Origin: GWB2-37-7 sp049684915
Lineage (GTDB): Bacteria > Bacillota > Clostridia > Lutisporales > Lutisporaceae
Reading direction: 5' to 3'
Assembly (NCBI GenBank): GCA_049684915.1
Contig: JBAVGO010000054.1
Location: 1 to 7,094 of the forward strand
DNA length: 7,094 nt
Shown: piece after piece, positions 1 through 6,277 of the stretch
How positions within the stretch are numbered: the first letter of the stretch is position 1
How the letters are laid out: the number at the start of each line of letters is the position of its first letter
Notes under the pieces: model-generated
Seen by the model: only the letters and a program-made list of their open reading frames with translations
Databases searched by the model: none
Told to the model about the DNA's origin: nothing
Position numbers and translations under genes: made by a program

Positions 1-6
1 TTTAGT

Positions 7-129
7 TTATACAAGGGTGGTTGTTTTCACATTAACCGTCCCCACTGCTTCCATATCTGAACCGAGAGTTGCGGGGGTTTCTGAAGATATATAATAATTG
101 ACTAAAATATGGTAAAATAATATAGATAT
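7..129 (-). pseudogene. Possible 3' tail of a lost minus-strand gene
   Basis: On the minus strand a frame is open from 129 down to a TAA at 7-9, about 40 codons, with an in-frame stop at 130-132 and no good start codon. Its last residues read TLGSDMEAVGTVNVKTTTLV. This looks more like a real protein end than random AT-rich translation. The polar, Thr/Val-rich tail would suit the C-terminus of a transposase-type protein, but I do not recognise it. The defence-operon promoter overlaps its upstream part, so any gene here is already broken. It may equally be chance. Confidence 0.22.
98..126 (+). promoter_or_regulatory. Probable sigma-A promoter of the SIR2-HerA operon
   Basis: TTGACT at 98-103 (five of six bases of the -35 consensus) is followed by a 17-base spacer and TATAGA at 121-126 as the -10. 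Transcription would start near 133, leaving a leader of about 75 bases before the SIR2 start. A perfect 10-bp palindrome, TAGATATCTA (123-132), overlaps the -10 and could be an operator. That last point is inference. Confidence 0.55.
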
Positions 130-178
130 CTACATTTCAACCAAAGATTCTCCGTGACATGGGAAAGTTATGTAGATA
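127..178 (+). repeat. 9-bp inverted repeat in the defence-operon leader
   Basis: TATCTACAT at 127-135 is the exact reverse complement of ATGTAGATA at 170-178, with a 34-base loop between. The pair lies between the -10 box and the Shine-Dalgarno site (196-205). It could fold as a leader hairpin in the transcript or act as two half-sites for a DNA-binding protein. The pairs are mostly A-T, so stability is modest. Confidence 0.35.
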
Positions 179-206
179 AATAAATGACTTTAAGCGAGGT
201 AGGGGT

Positions 207-1523
207 ATGGCTAAGACTAGAAACTTAGACGATAGATTTTTAGAGGATATCGTAAAATTAATAGACTCTAATAACTTGAACTTTCTTATTGGGTCTGGGT
301 TTTCTGCAGATACGTTGAAAACACTAGGAAATTTAGAGAAAGTGATGGAAATAATAAAGAAAGAACCGGCTAATTTGAAATACAGATTATTAGAATCTTT
401 ATTGTATTGGCATTTTTTCGAAATCTCGGTATACCCAATGGTCAGGGAGATTTCTATTAATAAACTATCAAAGAACATAGAATTTATAAACATATGGAAG
501 CAAATTATAACCAAAAGGGAAAACCCAAATTTTCAAAAGCAGTTAAATATCTTTACTACTAATTATGATGTTGTATTAGAATACTCTATGGAAAACAGTT
601 TCGCTGATTATAATGATGGATTTGCAGGTCGTATAAATCCCTATTTTACTACTGCAAATTATAATAAAGTATATTATAAACAAGCACTTTTTAGCAATAG
701 AAGGTCGGAACTACCTATATTTAATTTATTTAAACTTCATGGTTCAATAACTTGGAAAAAAACTGATAAATATGAAGATAAGTTTGCTTATGGAGATTAT
801 ATAGAAGAATTAGAGAAATTCTACGATGAGTACAAGCATTTAATATATAATGCAGACACAGAAAATGGAGAAAGATATAATCCTATATTTACAGGTATTG
901 ATAAATGTAAGTGGGACAAAATTACAAAAGTGTTTATTGATACATTAATTGAACATTTAGAAATCACGCCTGAAGAACTAGAAGATAAGTGGATACCCTT
1001 TATTGATGAATATAAAACCATTTTTAAAATAGTAAATCCAACCAAAGAGAAATTCAGTGATACATTAGTAGATAAAAACTATTATGAATTATTAAGAATA
1101 TACTGCAATGAATTAGAGCGGGAGAACGCTTTATTATTTGTTTATGGATTTTCTTTTAATGATGAGCATATTGAAGATATTACAAAGAGAGCTCTCAATA
1201 ATCCTTCTTTAATTATGATAATATTTGCTTTTACTAACAAAGAAAAGATTAGATTTATAGACAAATTTGCTGTTAATAATAATGTATGGGTAATTGGCTT
1301 GGCAGAGTGGGACACCGAATCTATAGAGGGTGGGGTAGTGATTGTGCGTAATGATGGTAATGCTGATATGCCTGAGCAAGAAGCTACCACAGGTGAAGTT
1401 GATGTTATAGAACAAGTTGCTATCACTATTGAAACTATTGATCCAACACAAACTATAGCAGAACCGAAAATGGACATTAATATTTTGAATACTTTCTTCG
1501 GAAAGTTAATACAGAAGGTGTAA
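207..1523 (+). CDS. SIR2-domain NADase effector of a SIR2-HerA defence system
   Basis: 438 aa, cytoplasmic, no signal peptide or membrane segment. The ATG follows a GAGGTAGGGG ribosome site (196-205). Motifs in order: nucleotide-binding GSGFS at residues 29-33, TTNYD at 117-121, KLHGS with His178 at 176-180, and YGFSFND at 313-319. These are the glycine loop, the Asn and His expected at the active site, and the late Rossmann strand of bacterial defence SIR2 proteins. In that family SIR2 hydrolyses NAD+ and stops phage growth by depleting it, so NADase rather than deacetylase activity is expected. No Cys4 zinc cluster of protein deacylases is visible. A Val/Thr/Glu/Pro-rich stretch (about 372-421) precedes a short terminal segment (422-438) that could contact the partner; this is inference. 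The herA-like gene starts two bases after the stop, implying joint translation. The domain call is firm; the exact effector mechanism is by family. Confidence 0.88.
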   Translation: MAKTRNLDDRFLEDIVKLIDSNNLNFLIGSGFSADTLKTLGNLEKVMEIIKKEPANLKYRLLESLLYWHFFEISVYPMVREISINKLSKNIEFINIWKQIITKRENPNFQKQLNIFTTNYDVVLEYSMENSFADYNDGFAGRINPYFTTANYNKVYYKQALFSNRRSELPIFNLFKLHGSITWKKTDKYEDKFAYGDYIEELEKFYDEYKHLIYNADTENGERYNPIFTGIDKCKWDKITKVFIDTLIEHLEITPEELEDKWIPFIDEYKTIFKIVNPTKEKFSDTLVDKNYYELLRIYCNELERENALLFVYGFSFNDEHIEDITKRALNNPSLIMIIFAFTNKEKIRFIDKFAVNNNVWVIGLAEWDTESIEGGVVIVRNDGNADMPEQEATTGEVDVIEQVAITIETIDPTQTIAEPKMDINILNTFFGKLIQKV

Positions 1524-1525
1524 GT

Positions 1526-3370
1526 ATGGAAAATGATATACTGAAAATAGGGGAAGTCACTGAAGTAAGAGGTCAGAGAATAAGAGCAAAGGTCTATAAG
1601 GATAAAAACACTTCTAATCTTAACTATGATGGCAATATAATCAAAAACGTAGTGGTAGGCGGATTTGTAAAAGTTAAGAAAGGTTTTCTAGATATTATTG
1701 GTAAAATTGAGGGGGAATATATTAATGAAAATTCTTTCAATTATAAACAATTTACAGAGAAACAAGATTGTGGTGAAAGGGTAATTGAAATTAGTGTTGT
1801 AGGTAGTATTTGTAACGATGGAATGTTTAAGAGGGGTTTATCTGAACTTCCATTGATTTCAAATTATGTATACATATTGTCTGAGAGAGAAGTACAAAAG
1901 GTCTTTGCATTTAATGATGAAAGCAAACCTAGAATACCAATAGGCAACATAATAGCATACGAAAACTATAAGTTGAAATTATGTGTACAAGACTTATTTG
2001 GGAGCCATATTGGTATATTTGGGAATACAGGTAGTGGTAAGTCTAATACATTAGCTAAGGTTTATACAGAATTATTCAAAAAATACGAGGAATTCAATAA
2101 TTTTAGGAGTAATAGTAAATTTATTCTTATTGATTTTAATGGCGAGTATACAAGAACTATTTCAAATACAAATAGAACGATATATGCTTTGTCAACAAGG
2201 CGTCAAGGGGACTGTTTTCCATTACAGGTAGAATATTTACAGGGACTTGAGTTTTGGGCAATTATATTAGAAGCGACGGAAAAGACGCAACAACCTTTTC
2301 TAAAAAAAGCACTACATTTATTTGAAAAAATAGTTCAAGACCCAGACAGAATAGCTGAAACTATTGTAGAACATACTTCGATAATGCTAAATAAATTGTT
2401 TGACCAAAAGGAAAAGTGGCATATTCTTAAAAAATATTATGAAGAAATATTAATCTTAGGTTTTAATAATATCAGGGAAGGGGTTAGTAATTTATTTAGC
2501 GTGTTAGCATATAACAGTACCACAGGTAACTTCTATTTAACACAAGCACCTGTAGTATATTTTAATTCATTACAACAATTTTATGGCAATCCATTAGTAA
2601 GAGGATTACAGGGTAGTATTATAACTCAAAATAGTGTTTTCAGTAATCAAACACCTATTGATTACTGGGCATTATTTGAATTTGTTATTAAATATTGCTA
2701 TATACAAGACCTTAGTAAGGGATTTATAATCGAAGAACACATTGCTCCAATGTTGAAAAGGTTAGATAATCGCTTGAAAGATATAAGAAAAGTATTTGTT
2801 GTTTCTAATCGTGAAACAAATAAAAACTTAAATATCATTTCCTTGATTGACGTAAATATACACATGAGAAAAATAATTCCTATGGTTATATGTAAAAATG
2901 CCTATGATAAGCATAAGATGGATAGTAATGGCAAGGTCTTATATATGATAATCGATGAAGCACATAATATTCTATCTAAGGAATCTGAGCGTGAAAGTAG
3001 CATTTGGAAAGATTATAGGTTAGAAGTTTTTGAAGAAATAATTAAAGAGGGAAGGAAATTTGGTGTATTTTTGACTATTGCTAGTCAAAGGCCTTCTGAT
3101 ATTTCGGATACTATCATTTCACAACTTCATAATTACTTCCTACATAGGCTAGTGAATAATGAGGATATTAAAGCAATAGGGAAAACGGTATCATTCCTTG
3201 ATAATGCGTCTTTTGAAATGATACCTATTCTACCGCAAGGTGCTTGTATTTTTACAGGAACTGCGAGTAACTTTCCTGTATTAGTGCAAGTAGATATTTT
3301 AGAAGAATCCTTGCAACCTAAAAGTCAGACTGTTGGGCTAAATGAGTTATGGATTGATAATGTTGAGTAA
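1526..3370 (+). CDS. HerA/FtsK-type ATPase, partner of the SIR2 protein
   Basis: 614 aa, soluble. The N-terminal region (about 4-62) looks like the HAS-barrel that opens HerA proteins. The ATPase domain follows: Walker A GNTGSGKS at 166-173, a LIDFNGEY strand at 201-208, Walker B ending in DEAH at 477-480 after hydrophobic LYMII, and a SQRP motif at 520-523 matching the sensor region of HerA/DUF87 proteins. The long insert between Walker A and B (about 210-470) is probably helical and specific to this subfamily. HerA ATPases form hexameric rings. In the known SIR2-HerA system the ring assembles with the SIR2 protein and controls its NADase activity. The AAGGTG ribosome site (1514-1519) lies inside the end of the SIR2 gene, so translation is probably coupled. 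No neighbouring nurA nuclease gene is present, which argues against the archaeal-type HerA-NurA repair role. Confidence 0.88.
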   Translation: MENDILKIGEVTEVRGQRIRAKVYKDKNTSNLNYDGNIIKNVVVGGFVKVKKGFLDIIGKIEGEYINENSFNYKQFTEKQDCGERVIEISVVGSICNDGMFKRGLSELPLISNYVYILSEREVQKVFAFNDESKPRIPIGNIIAYENYKLKLCVQDLFGSHIGIFGNTGSGKSNTLAKVYTELFKKYEEFNNFRSNSKFILIDFNGEYTRTISNTNRTIYALSTRRQGDCFPLQVEYLQGLEFWAIILEATEKTQQPFLKKALHLFEKIVQDPDRIAETIVEHTSIMLNKLFDQKEKWHILKKYYEEILILGFNNIREGVSNLFSVLAYNSTTGNFYLTQAPVVYFNSLQQFYGNPLVRGLQGSIITQNSVFSNQTPIDYWALFEFVIKYCYIQDLSKGFIIEEHIAPMLKRLDNRLKDIRKVFVVSNRETNKNLNIISLIDVNIHMRKIIPMVICKNAYDKHKMDSNGKVLYMIIDEAHNILSKESERESSIWKDYRLEVFEEIIKEGRKFGVFLTIASQRPSDISDTIISQLHNYFLHRLVNNEDIKAIGKTVSFLDNASFEMIPILPQGACIFTGTASNFPVLVQVDILEESLQPKSQTVGLNELWIDNVE

Positions 3371-3401
3371 TAATTAGTATAATTGCATCACGCTTATATA
3401 T

Positions 3402-3434
3402 AAAAGAACACCCTTATGAGTGTTCTTTTTTTTT
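3402..3434 (+). terminator. Intrinsic terminator of the SIR2-HerA operon
   Basis: AAAAGAACAC (3402-3411) pairs perfectly with GTGTTCTTTT (3420-3429) around an 8-base loop, and the T-run continues to 3434. It begins 31 bases after the herA-like stop and closes the two-gene operon. No third gene shares the transcript. Confidence 0.88.
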
Positions 3435-3508
3435 ACTATATTAACCTGTGATATGCACAAGTACCTTTTTCATAGATACAAACATCATGAAATATTCATT
3501 TTATTTGA

Positions 3509-3616
3509 AATACGTCTATTTTTAGGTTTGTAGATAATCAAGATTTCGCTATTCAATTCTATAACAGATTGAAAATTGATGAATATATAGACCTTACAAC
3601 TGAAATATTGATTTAA
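3509..3616 (+). pseudogene. Possible C-terminal remnant of an unidentified gene
   Basis: A frame opens after a TGA at 3506-3508 and ends at TAA 3614-3616, with no start codon. Its end reads AIQFYNRLKIDEYIDLTTEI, a balanced mix of charged and hydrophobic residues typical of a real helical protein end. A terminator-like hairpin starts eight bases after the stop, as expected downstream of a gene. A short ATG frame at 3487-3525 overlaps in another phase, so a frameshifted remnant is possible. I do not recognise the family. The region is short and could be non-coding. Confidence 0.3.
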
Positions 3617-3623
3617 TAAACAT

Positions 3624-3668
3624 ACCTCTATAATATAGTTTCTTTAAGAAGCAATTATGGAGGTTTTT
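3624..3668 (+). terminator. Second terminator-like hairpin in the intergenic region
   Basis: ACCTCTATAAT (3624-3634) pairs with ATTATGGAGGT (3654-3664): 11 pairs including one T-G wobble. A 19-base loop separates the arms, and TTTTT follows at 3664-3668. It lies about 190 bases beyond the terminator of the defence operon, so it probably served a different transcript, perhaps the remnant that stops at 3616 or a small RNA. Confidence 0.5.
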
Positions 3669-3681
3669 AATTTGTATTTTA

Positions 3682-3875
3682 GGGACAAAGGGGACAGGTG
3701 AAACCACTGAAAAACACCACATTATTATTTTAAAAACTAACATTTCAAAATTCTAAGCTCTAAAATAAGCTATATAGGATTTTATTACACTATGAAATGA
3801 TTTACTATTCCAAGTAAACATAGATTTCTAAAATACGATGACTTTTTCAGTGGTTTCGGACAGGTACCTCGTCCC
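3682..3875. repeat. REPIN/MITE-like element with inverted terminal repeats
   Basis: GAAACCACTGAAAAA (3700-3714) recurs as its exact reverse complement at 3843-3857. Outside each arm lies a G-rich flank: GGGACAAAGGGGACAGGT (3682-3699) on the left and GGACAGGTACCTCGTCCC (3858-3875) on the right. The right flank contains the palindrome AGGTACCT and GGAC/GTCC arms, and GGACAGGT also occurs in both flanks as a direct repeat. The ~128-base interior is AT-rich with no gene. Two inverted G-rich units around a spacer is the layout of non-autonomous elements moved by REP-associated (IS200-like) transposases. No transposase is present, so the mobilising enzyme is inferred. Confidence 0.5.
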
Positions 3876-3907
3876 ACATGATAGAAAATCAATAATTTTA
3901 TCAGATA

Positions 3908-3950
3908 GACAAAAAACAAACGAGCCAGCAATTCATTGGAATTGCTGGCT
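3908..3950 (-). terminator. Intrinsic terminator of the tRNA-Pro gene
   Basis: AGCCAGCAATTC (3923-3934) and GAATTGCTGGCT (3939-3950) form a perfect 12-bp stem with a 4-base loop. Reading the minus strand, the stem is followed by CGTTTGTTTTTTG, the T-rich tail. It begins 15 bases beyond the CCA end of the tRNA, so the tRNA is probably transcribed alone. Confidence 0.85.
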
Positions 3951-3965
3951 TCTAATATTCTATAC

Positions 3966-4042
3966 TGGTCTGGGTGACAAGATTTGAACTTGCGACCTCT
4001 TGAACCCCATTCAAGCGCGCTACCAATCTGCGCCACACCCAG
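3966..4042 (-). tRNA. tRNA-Pro (anticodon GGG), CCA encoded
   Basis: The minus strand gives a complete 77-base cloverleaf. The acceptor stem CTGGGTG/CACCCAG has seven perfect pairs. The D stem is GCGC/GCGC. The anticodon stem CTTGA/TCAAG carries loop ATGGGGT, so the anticodon is GGG with G37. The variable loop is AGGTC, and the T arm is GCAAG-TTCAAAT-CTTGT. The discriminator is A and CCA is encoded. C1-G72, the GGG anticodon and G37 are hallmarks of bacterial tRNA-Pro, here reading CCC and CCU codons. Its 3' end points towards the defence operon. Confidence 0.96.
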
Positions 4043-4056
4043 ATTTGATAAATACA

Positions 4057-4085
4057 AATATATCACATCATAAAATAATTTTCAA
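4057..4085 (-). promoter_or_regulatory. Sigma-A promoter of tRNA-Pro
   Basis: On the minus strand TTGAAA (complement of 4080-4085) is followed by exactly 17 bases and TATATT (complement of 4057-4062). Each box has five of six consensus bases. The tRNA 5' end lies 14 bases further on, leaving a short leader for RNase P. Confidence 0.8.
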
Positions 4086-4250
4086 TAGTTTTATATGCCA
4101 AAAAAGCAAAAACCATTCTTAACAAGCTCTAAAAAATAGGAGTACAGCACTATTTTTCATCATATTCAATAAAATATACAACTTTTGAAGGATTAAACAA
4201 ATAAATGGAGAAATATATAGGGTAGTCCATGTTACCATAATGGATATAGT

Positions 4251-4254
4251 GAGG
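4251..4254 (+). promoter_or_regulatory. Ribosome site deciding the start of the HlyD-like gene
   Basis: GAGG at 4251-4254 is the only good Shine-Dalgarno core here. Three in-frame GTG codons follow at 4256, 4259 and 4265. The spacings are 1, 4 and 10 bases, so 4265 is favoured and 4259 is second choice. No convincing -35/-10 pair for this operon was found between 4086 and 4250. CATAAT at 4236-4241 is a lone -10-like match without a good -35. Confidence 0.5.
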
Positions 4255-4264
4255 CGTGGTGAAA

Positions 4265-5533
4265 GTGGCAAAGAAAAAGAAAAAACGAAGTAGTTCTATC
4301 AGATTTATTACTATACTTTTTACAGTAGTAATAATTTCATATATTGTTAGGTACTTTTGGTTTAAAATAGATACTGAGATGGTAAAATACGACACCATGG
4401 AAGAAGCAGTAGCTACGCAAGGTGTCTTTATAAAAAATGAGTTGACTACTGTACTGCCGTTAGGCACAGCAGCTGATTACAAAGTTAATGAAGGAGAAAG
4501 AGTAGCTACAGGTAAGGAAATACTAGAAATAACCAAAAGTAGTGGTGCAGATGAAAATATCTCACTAAAGCTTGATAAGTTAAATGAAAGAATAGAAGAA
4601 ATTAAAGCAAATGAAACAGATAACAACTTTTTTGCTCAAGATAAACAAAAAATTGATGCAAACATAGCAAGTGACTTAAAAGAGCTACAAAATGTTGCAA
4701 AATCAGGTGACTTCTCCAAGCTGGAGACTGTGAAAAACGATTTGTCTGCCAATGTGTATAAGAAGTCTCTAGTATATGGTACAGAAAGCTTTAGCGGTCA
4801 AAACTTAGAACAACTGATGAATGAAAAATCAACTCTGGAGCAATTACTGAAAAACAATTTAAACGTTGTATATGCAAAAATCAGCGGATTAGTAAGCTAT
4901 GAGTTGGACGGTTATGAGGAAGTCCTTAAACCAGAAGGCATAAAAGCTCTCAAACTTACTAACATACAAGAGATTATAGATTTGCAAAGTTCTAATAAAA
5001 AAAAGAATGAAGAAAAGCGAGAGGGAGTAAAGGTTGTAGATAACTTTGAGTGGTATGTTGCAGCGGTTATTCCAAAAGGAGTTTTAACTGAGGATTGCAT
5101 AGGCAAAACTATAAAGGTTAGATTTAAGGATTTGGGTAATACTGTAGTAAGCGGTACCATAAAGCATTTTGATATAGGCAACGAACAGAATAGTTTGGTA
5201 GTGATTCGAACAACTGAGCAGGTTAATGGCTTCCAGAGTATTAGAGTTAGCAACATAGAAATAATCACGAAATATGGTGAAGGCTTAATAATACCTACTA
5301 AGACGATGGTTGAAAGAGATGGTCTTAATGGTATATATATAGTAAGAAATGGCATGGCAAAGTTTGTCCCAATAAAAGTAATAATAAAAAGCGGGCAAGA
5401 GGTCATGGTTCAAAACCTTGATAAGAAAGATAAAGGCTATAACAGCAAGAATTTTGTATTAAAACCCTATGATAGGGTTATAACAACAGTAAATAAAGTA
5501 AAACAGGACCAAATGTTACCTGGAGCATTCTAA
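4265..5533 (+). CDS. HlyD-like membrane-anchored adaptor protein
   Basis: About 422 aa from the GTG at 4265; the frame extends to GTG 4256. The N-terminus is strongly basic (residues 2-8), then one membrane helix (about 12-33), so the bulk lies outside the cell. Residues 51-90 look like the first half of a biotinyl/lipoyl-like barrel, with the YKVNEGERVATG turn. A Lys/Glu-rich probable coiled coil (about 95-195) follows, then a return strand with ISGLV (206-210), and a beta-rich C-terminal half from about 260 resembling the barrel domains of HlyD/RND adaptors. This order matches membrane-fusion adaptors, but no transporter gene is adjacent. Its place upstream of yggS and sepF suggests a cell-envelope or division role instead, which is inference. 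The exact partner is unknown. The yggS start follows 13 bases after the stop. Confidence 0.7.
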   Translation: MAKKKKKRSSSIRFITILFTVVIISYIVRYFWFKIDTEMVKYDTMEEAVATQGVFIKNELTTVLPLGTAADYKVNEGERVATGKEILEITKSSGADENISLKLDKLNERIEEIKANETDNNFFAQDKQKIDANIASDLKELQNVAKSGDFSKLETVKNDLSANVYKKSLVYGTESFSGQNLEQLMNEKSTLEQLLKNNLNVVYAKISGLVSYELDGYEEVLKPEGIKALKLTNIQEIIDLQSSNKKKNEEKREGVKVVDNFEWYVAAVIPKGVLTEDCIGKTIKVRFKDLGNTVVSGTIKHFDIGNEQNSLVVIRTTEQVNGFQSIRVSNIEIITKYGEGLIIPTKTMVERDGLNGIYIVRNGMAKFVPIKVIIKSGQEVMVQNLDKKDKGYNSKNFVLKPYDRVITTVNKVKQDQMLPGAF

Positions 5534-5538
5534 AGGAG
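5532..5538 (+). promoter_or_regulatory. Ribosome site fixing a TTG start for yggS
   Basis: AAAGGAG at 5532-5538 overlaps the stop codon of the preceding gene and sits 8 bases before TTG 5547. The alternative GTG at 5538 lies inside this site and cannot use it, so TTG 5547 is preferred. Confidence 0.75.
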
Positions 5539-5546
5539 TGAAAACC

Positions 5547-6245
5547 TTGGAAAGTATAAAAAACAATATCTCTGCAATAAAAGAAGAAATTAAACAAGCT
5601 TGCCTTAAGTCTGGGAGAAGTTCTGAAGAAATAACTATTATAGCTGTTACAAAGACAATAGATATAGAAAGAATCAACTATGCAGTAGACTGTGGATTAT
5701 TAAACCTTGGAGAAAACAAGGTTCAAGAAATAATGGATAAGTATGATGCAGTTGATAAAAGTGTAAAATGGAACCTAATAGGGCATTTACAGACTAATAA
5801 GGTTAAATATATAATAGATAAGGTAGAGCTTATTCATTCGGTGGACAGCATAAAGCTTGCAGAGGAAATAAGTAGAAGAGCCGAGAAAAACAATTTAATA
5901 AAGGATGTGTTAGTTCAAATAAACGTAGCAATGGAAGAAACAAAGTTTGGAATCAATATTGAAGAAGCAGTTGATTTTGTGAAAAGTGCTTCTTCATTTA
6001 ATAACATTCGTATCAAAGGCTTGATGACAATTGCACCTTATGATGAAGATGTTGAGAAGGTAAGGCCTATATTTAGACAGCTTAAGAAAAAGTTTGATGA
6101 ATTGGCACAGATGAATATTCCAAACACTGAAATGAAGTATCTTTCCATGGGTATGAGCAATGATTATAATATAGCCATAGAGGAAGGTGCAAATATGATA
6201 AGGGTAGGAACAGCAATATTTGGTAAACGCAATTATAATAAATAG
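5547..6245 (+). CDS. yggS: YggS/YlmE family PLP homeostasis protein
   Basis: 232 aa from TTG 5547, close to the usual family length. It is a single-domain, fold-type III (alanine-racemase-like) TIM barrel that binds pyridoxal 5'-phosphate without a known catalytic reaction. The family balances PLP and amino/keto-acid pools. Diagnostic motifs: AVTK with the PLP-binding lysine at position 36, LGENKVQE after it, WNLIGHLQTNK, HSVDS, VLVQINVAMEETKFG, GLMTIAP, and a C-terminal SMGMSNDY followed by IRVGTAIFG, which binds the phosphate. All expected elements are present, so the protein should be functional. In Gram-positive genomes this gene (ylmE in Bacillus) sits just upstream of sepF, as here. The gap to sepF is 32 bases. 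Confidence 0.95.
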   Translation: MESIKNNISAIKEEIKQACLKSGRSSEEITIIAVTKTIDIERINYAVDCGLLNLGENKVQEIMDKYDAVDKSVKWNLIGHLQTNKVKYIIDKVELIHSVDSIKLAEEISRRAEKNNLIKDVLVQINVAMEETKFGINIEEAVDFVKSASSFNNIRIKGLMTIAPYDEDVEKVRPIFRQLKKKFDELAQMNIPNTEMKYLSMGMSNDYNIAIEEGANMIRVGTAIFGKRNYNK

Positions 6246-6277
6246 AATAAATAGAAATGTAAATTGGGGGTATTGTA

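Noticed and set aside
291..300. GGTCTGGGT match to the tRNA-Pro 3' end, as a possible attachment-site duplicate
   Set aside because: The match is only nine bases and falls in the codons for the conserved SIR2 GSGF motif, so it is coincidence.
821..1477. Minus-strand reading frames opposite the SIR2 gene
   Set aside because: Antisense shadows of the SIR2 coding sequence, with low-complexity Ser/Ile-rich translations and no start signals.
3785..4066. Minus-strand 93-aa reading frame across the tRNA
   Set aside because: Its centre is the well-known spurious translation of a tRNA gene; the cloverleaf, promoter and terminator explain the DNA.
4185..4219. TTGAAG and TATATA as a promoter for the HlyD-like operon
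   Set aside because: The spacing is 23 bases, too long for a sigma-A promoter; no better pair was found.
4912..5406. Minus-strand 164-aa reading frame opposite the HlyD-like gene
   Set aside because: It lies fully inside a well-supported plus-strand gene, has no ribosome site or recognisable motif, and its hydrophobic make-up reflects antisense reading of a lysine/glutamate-rich protein.
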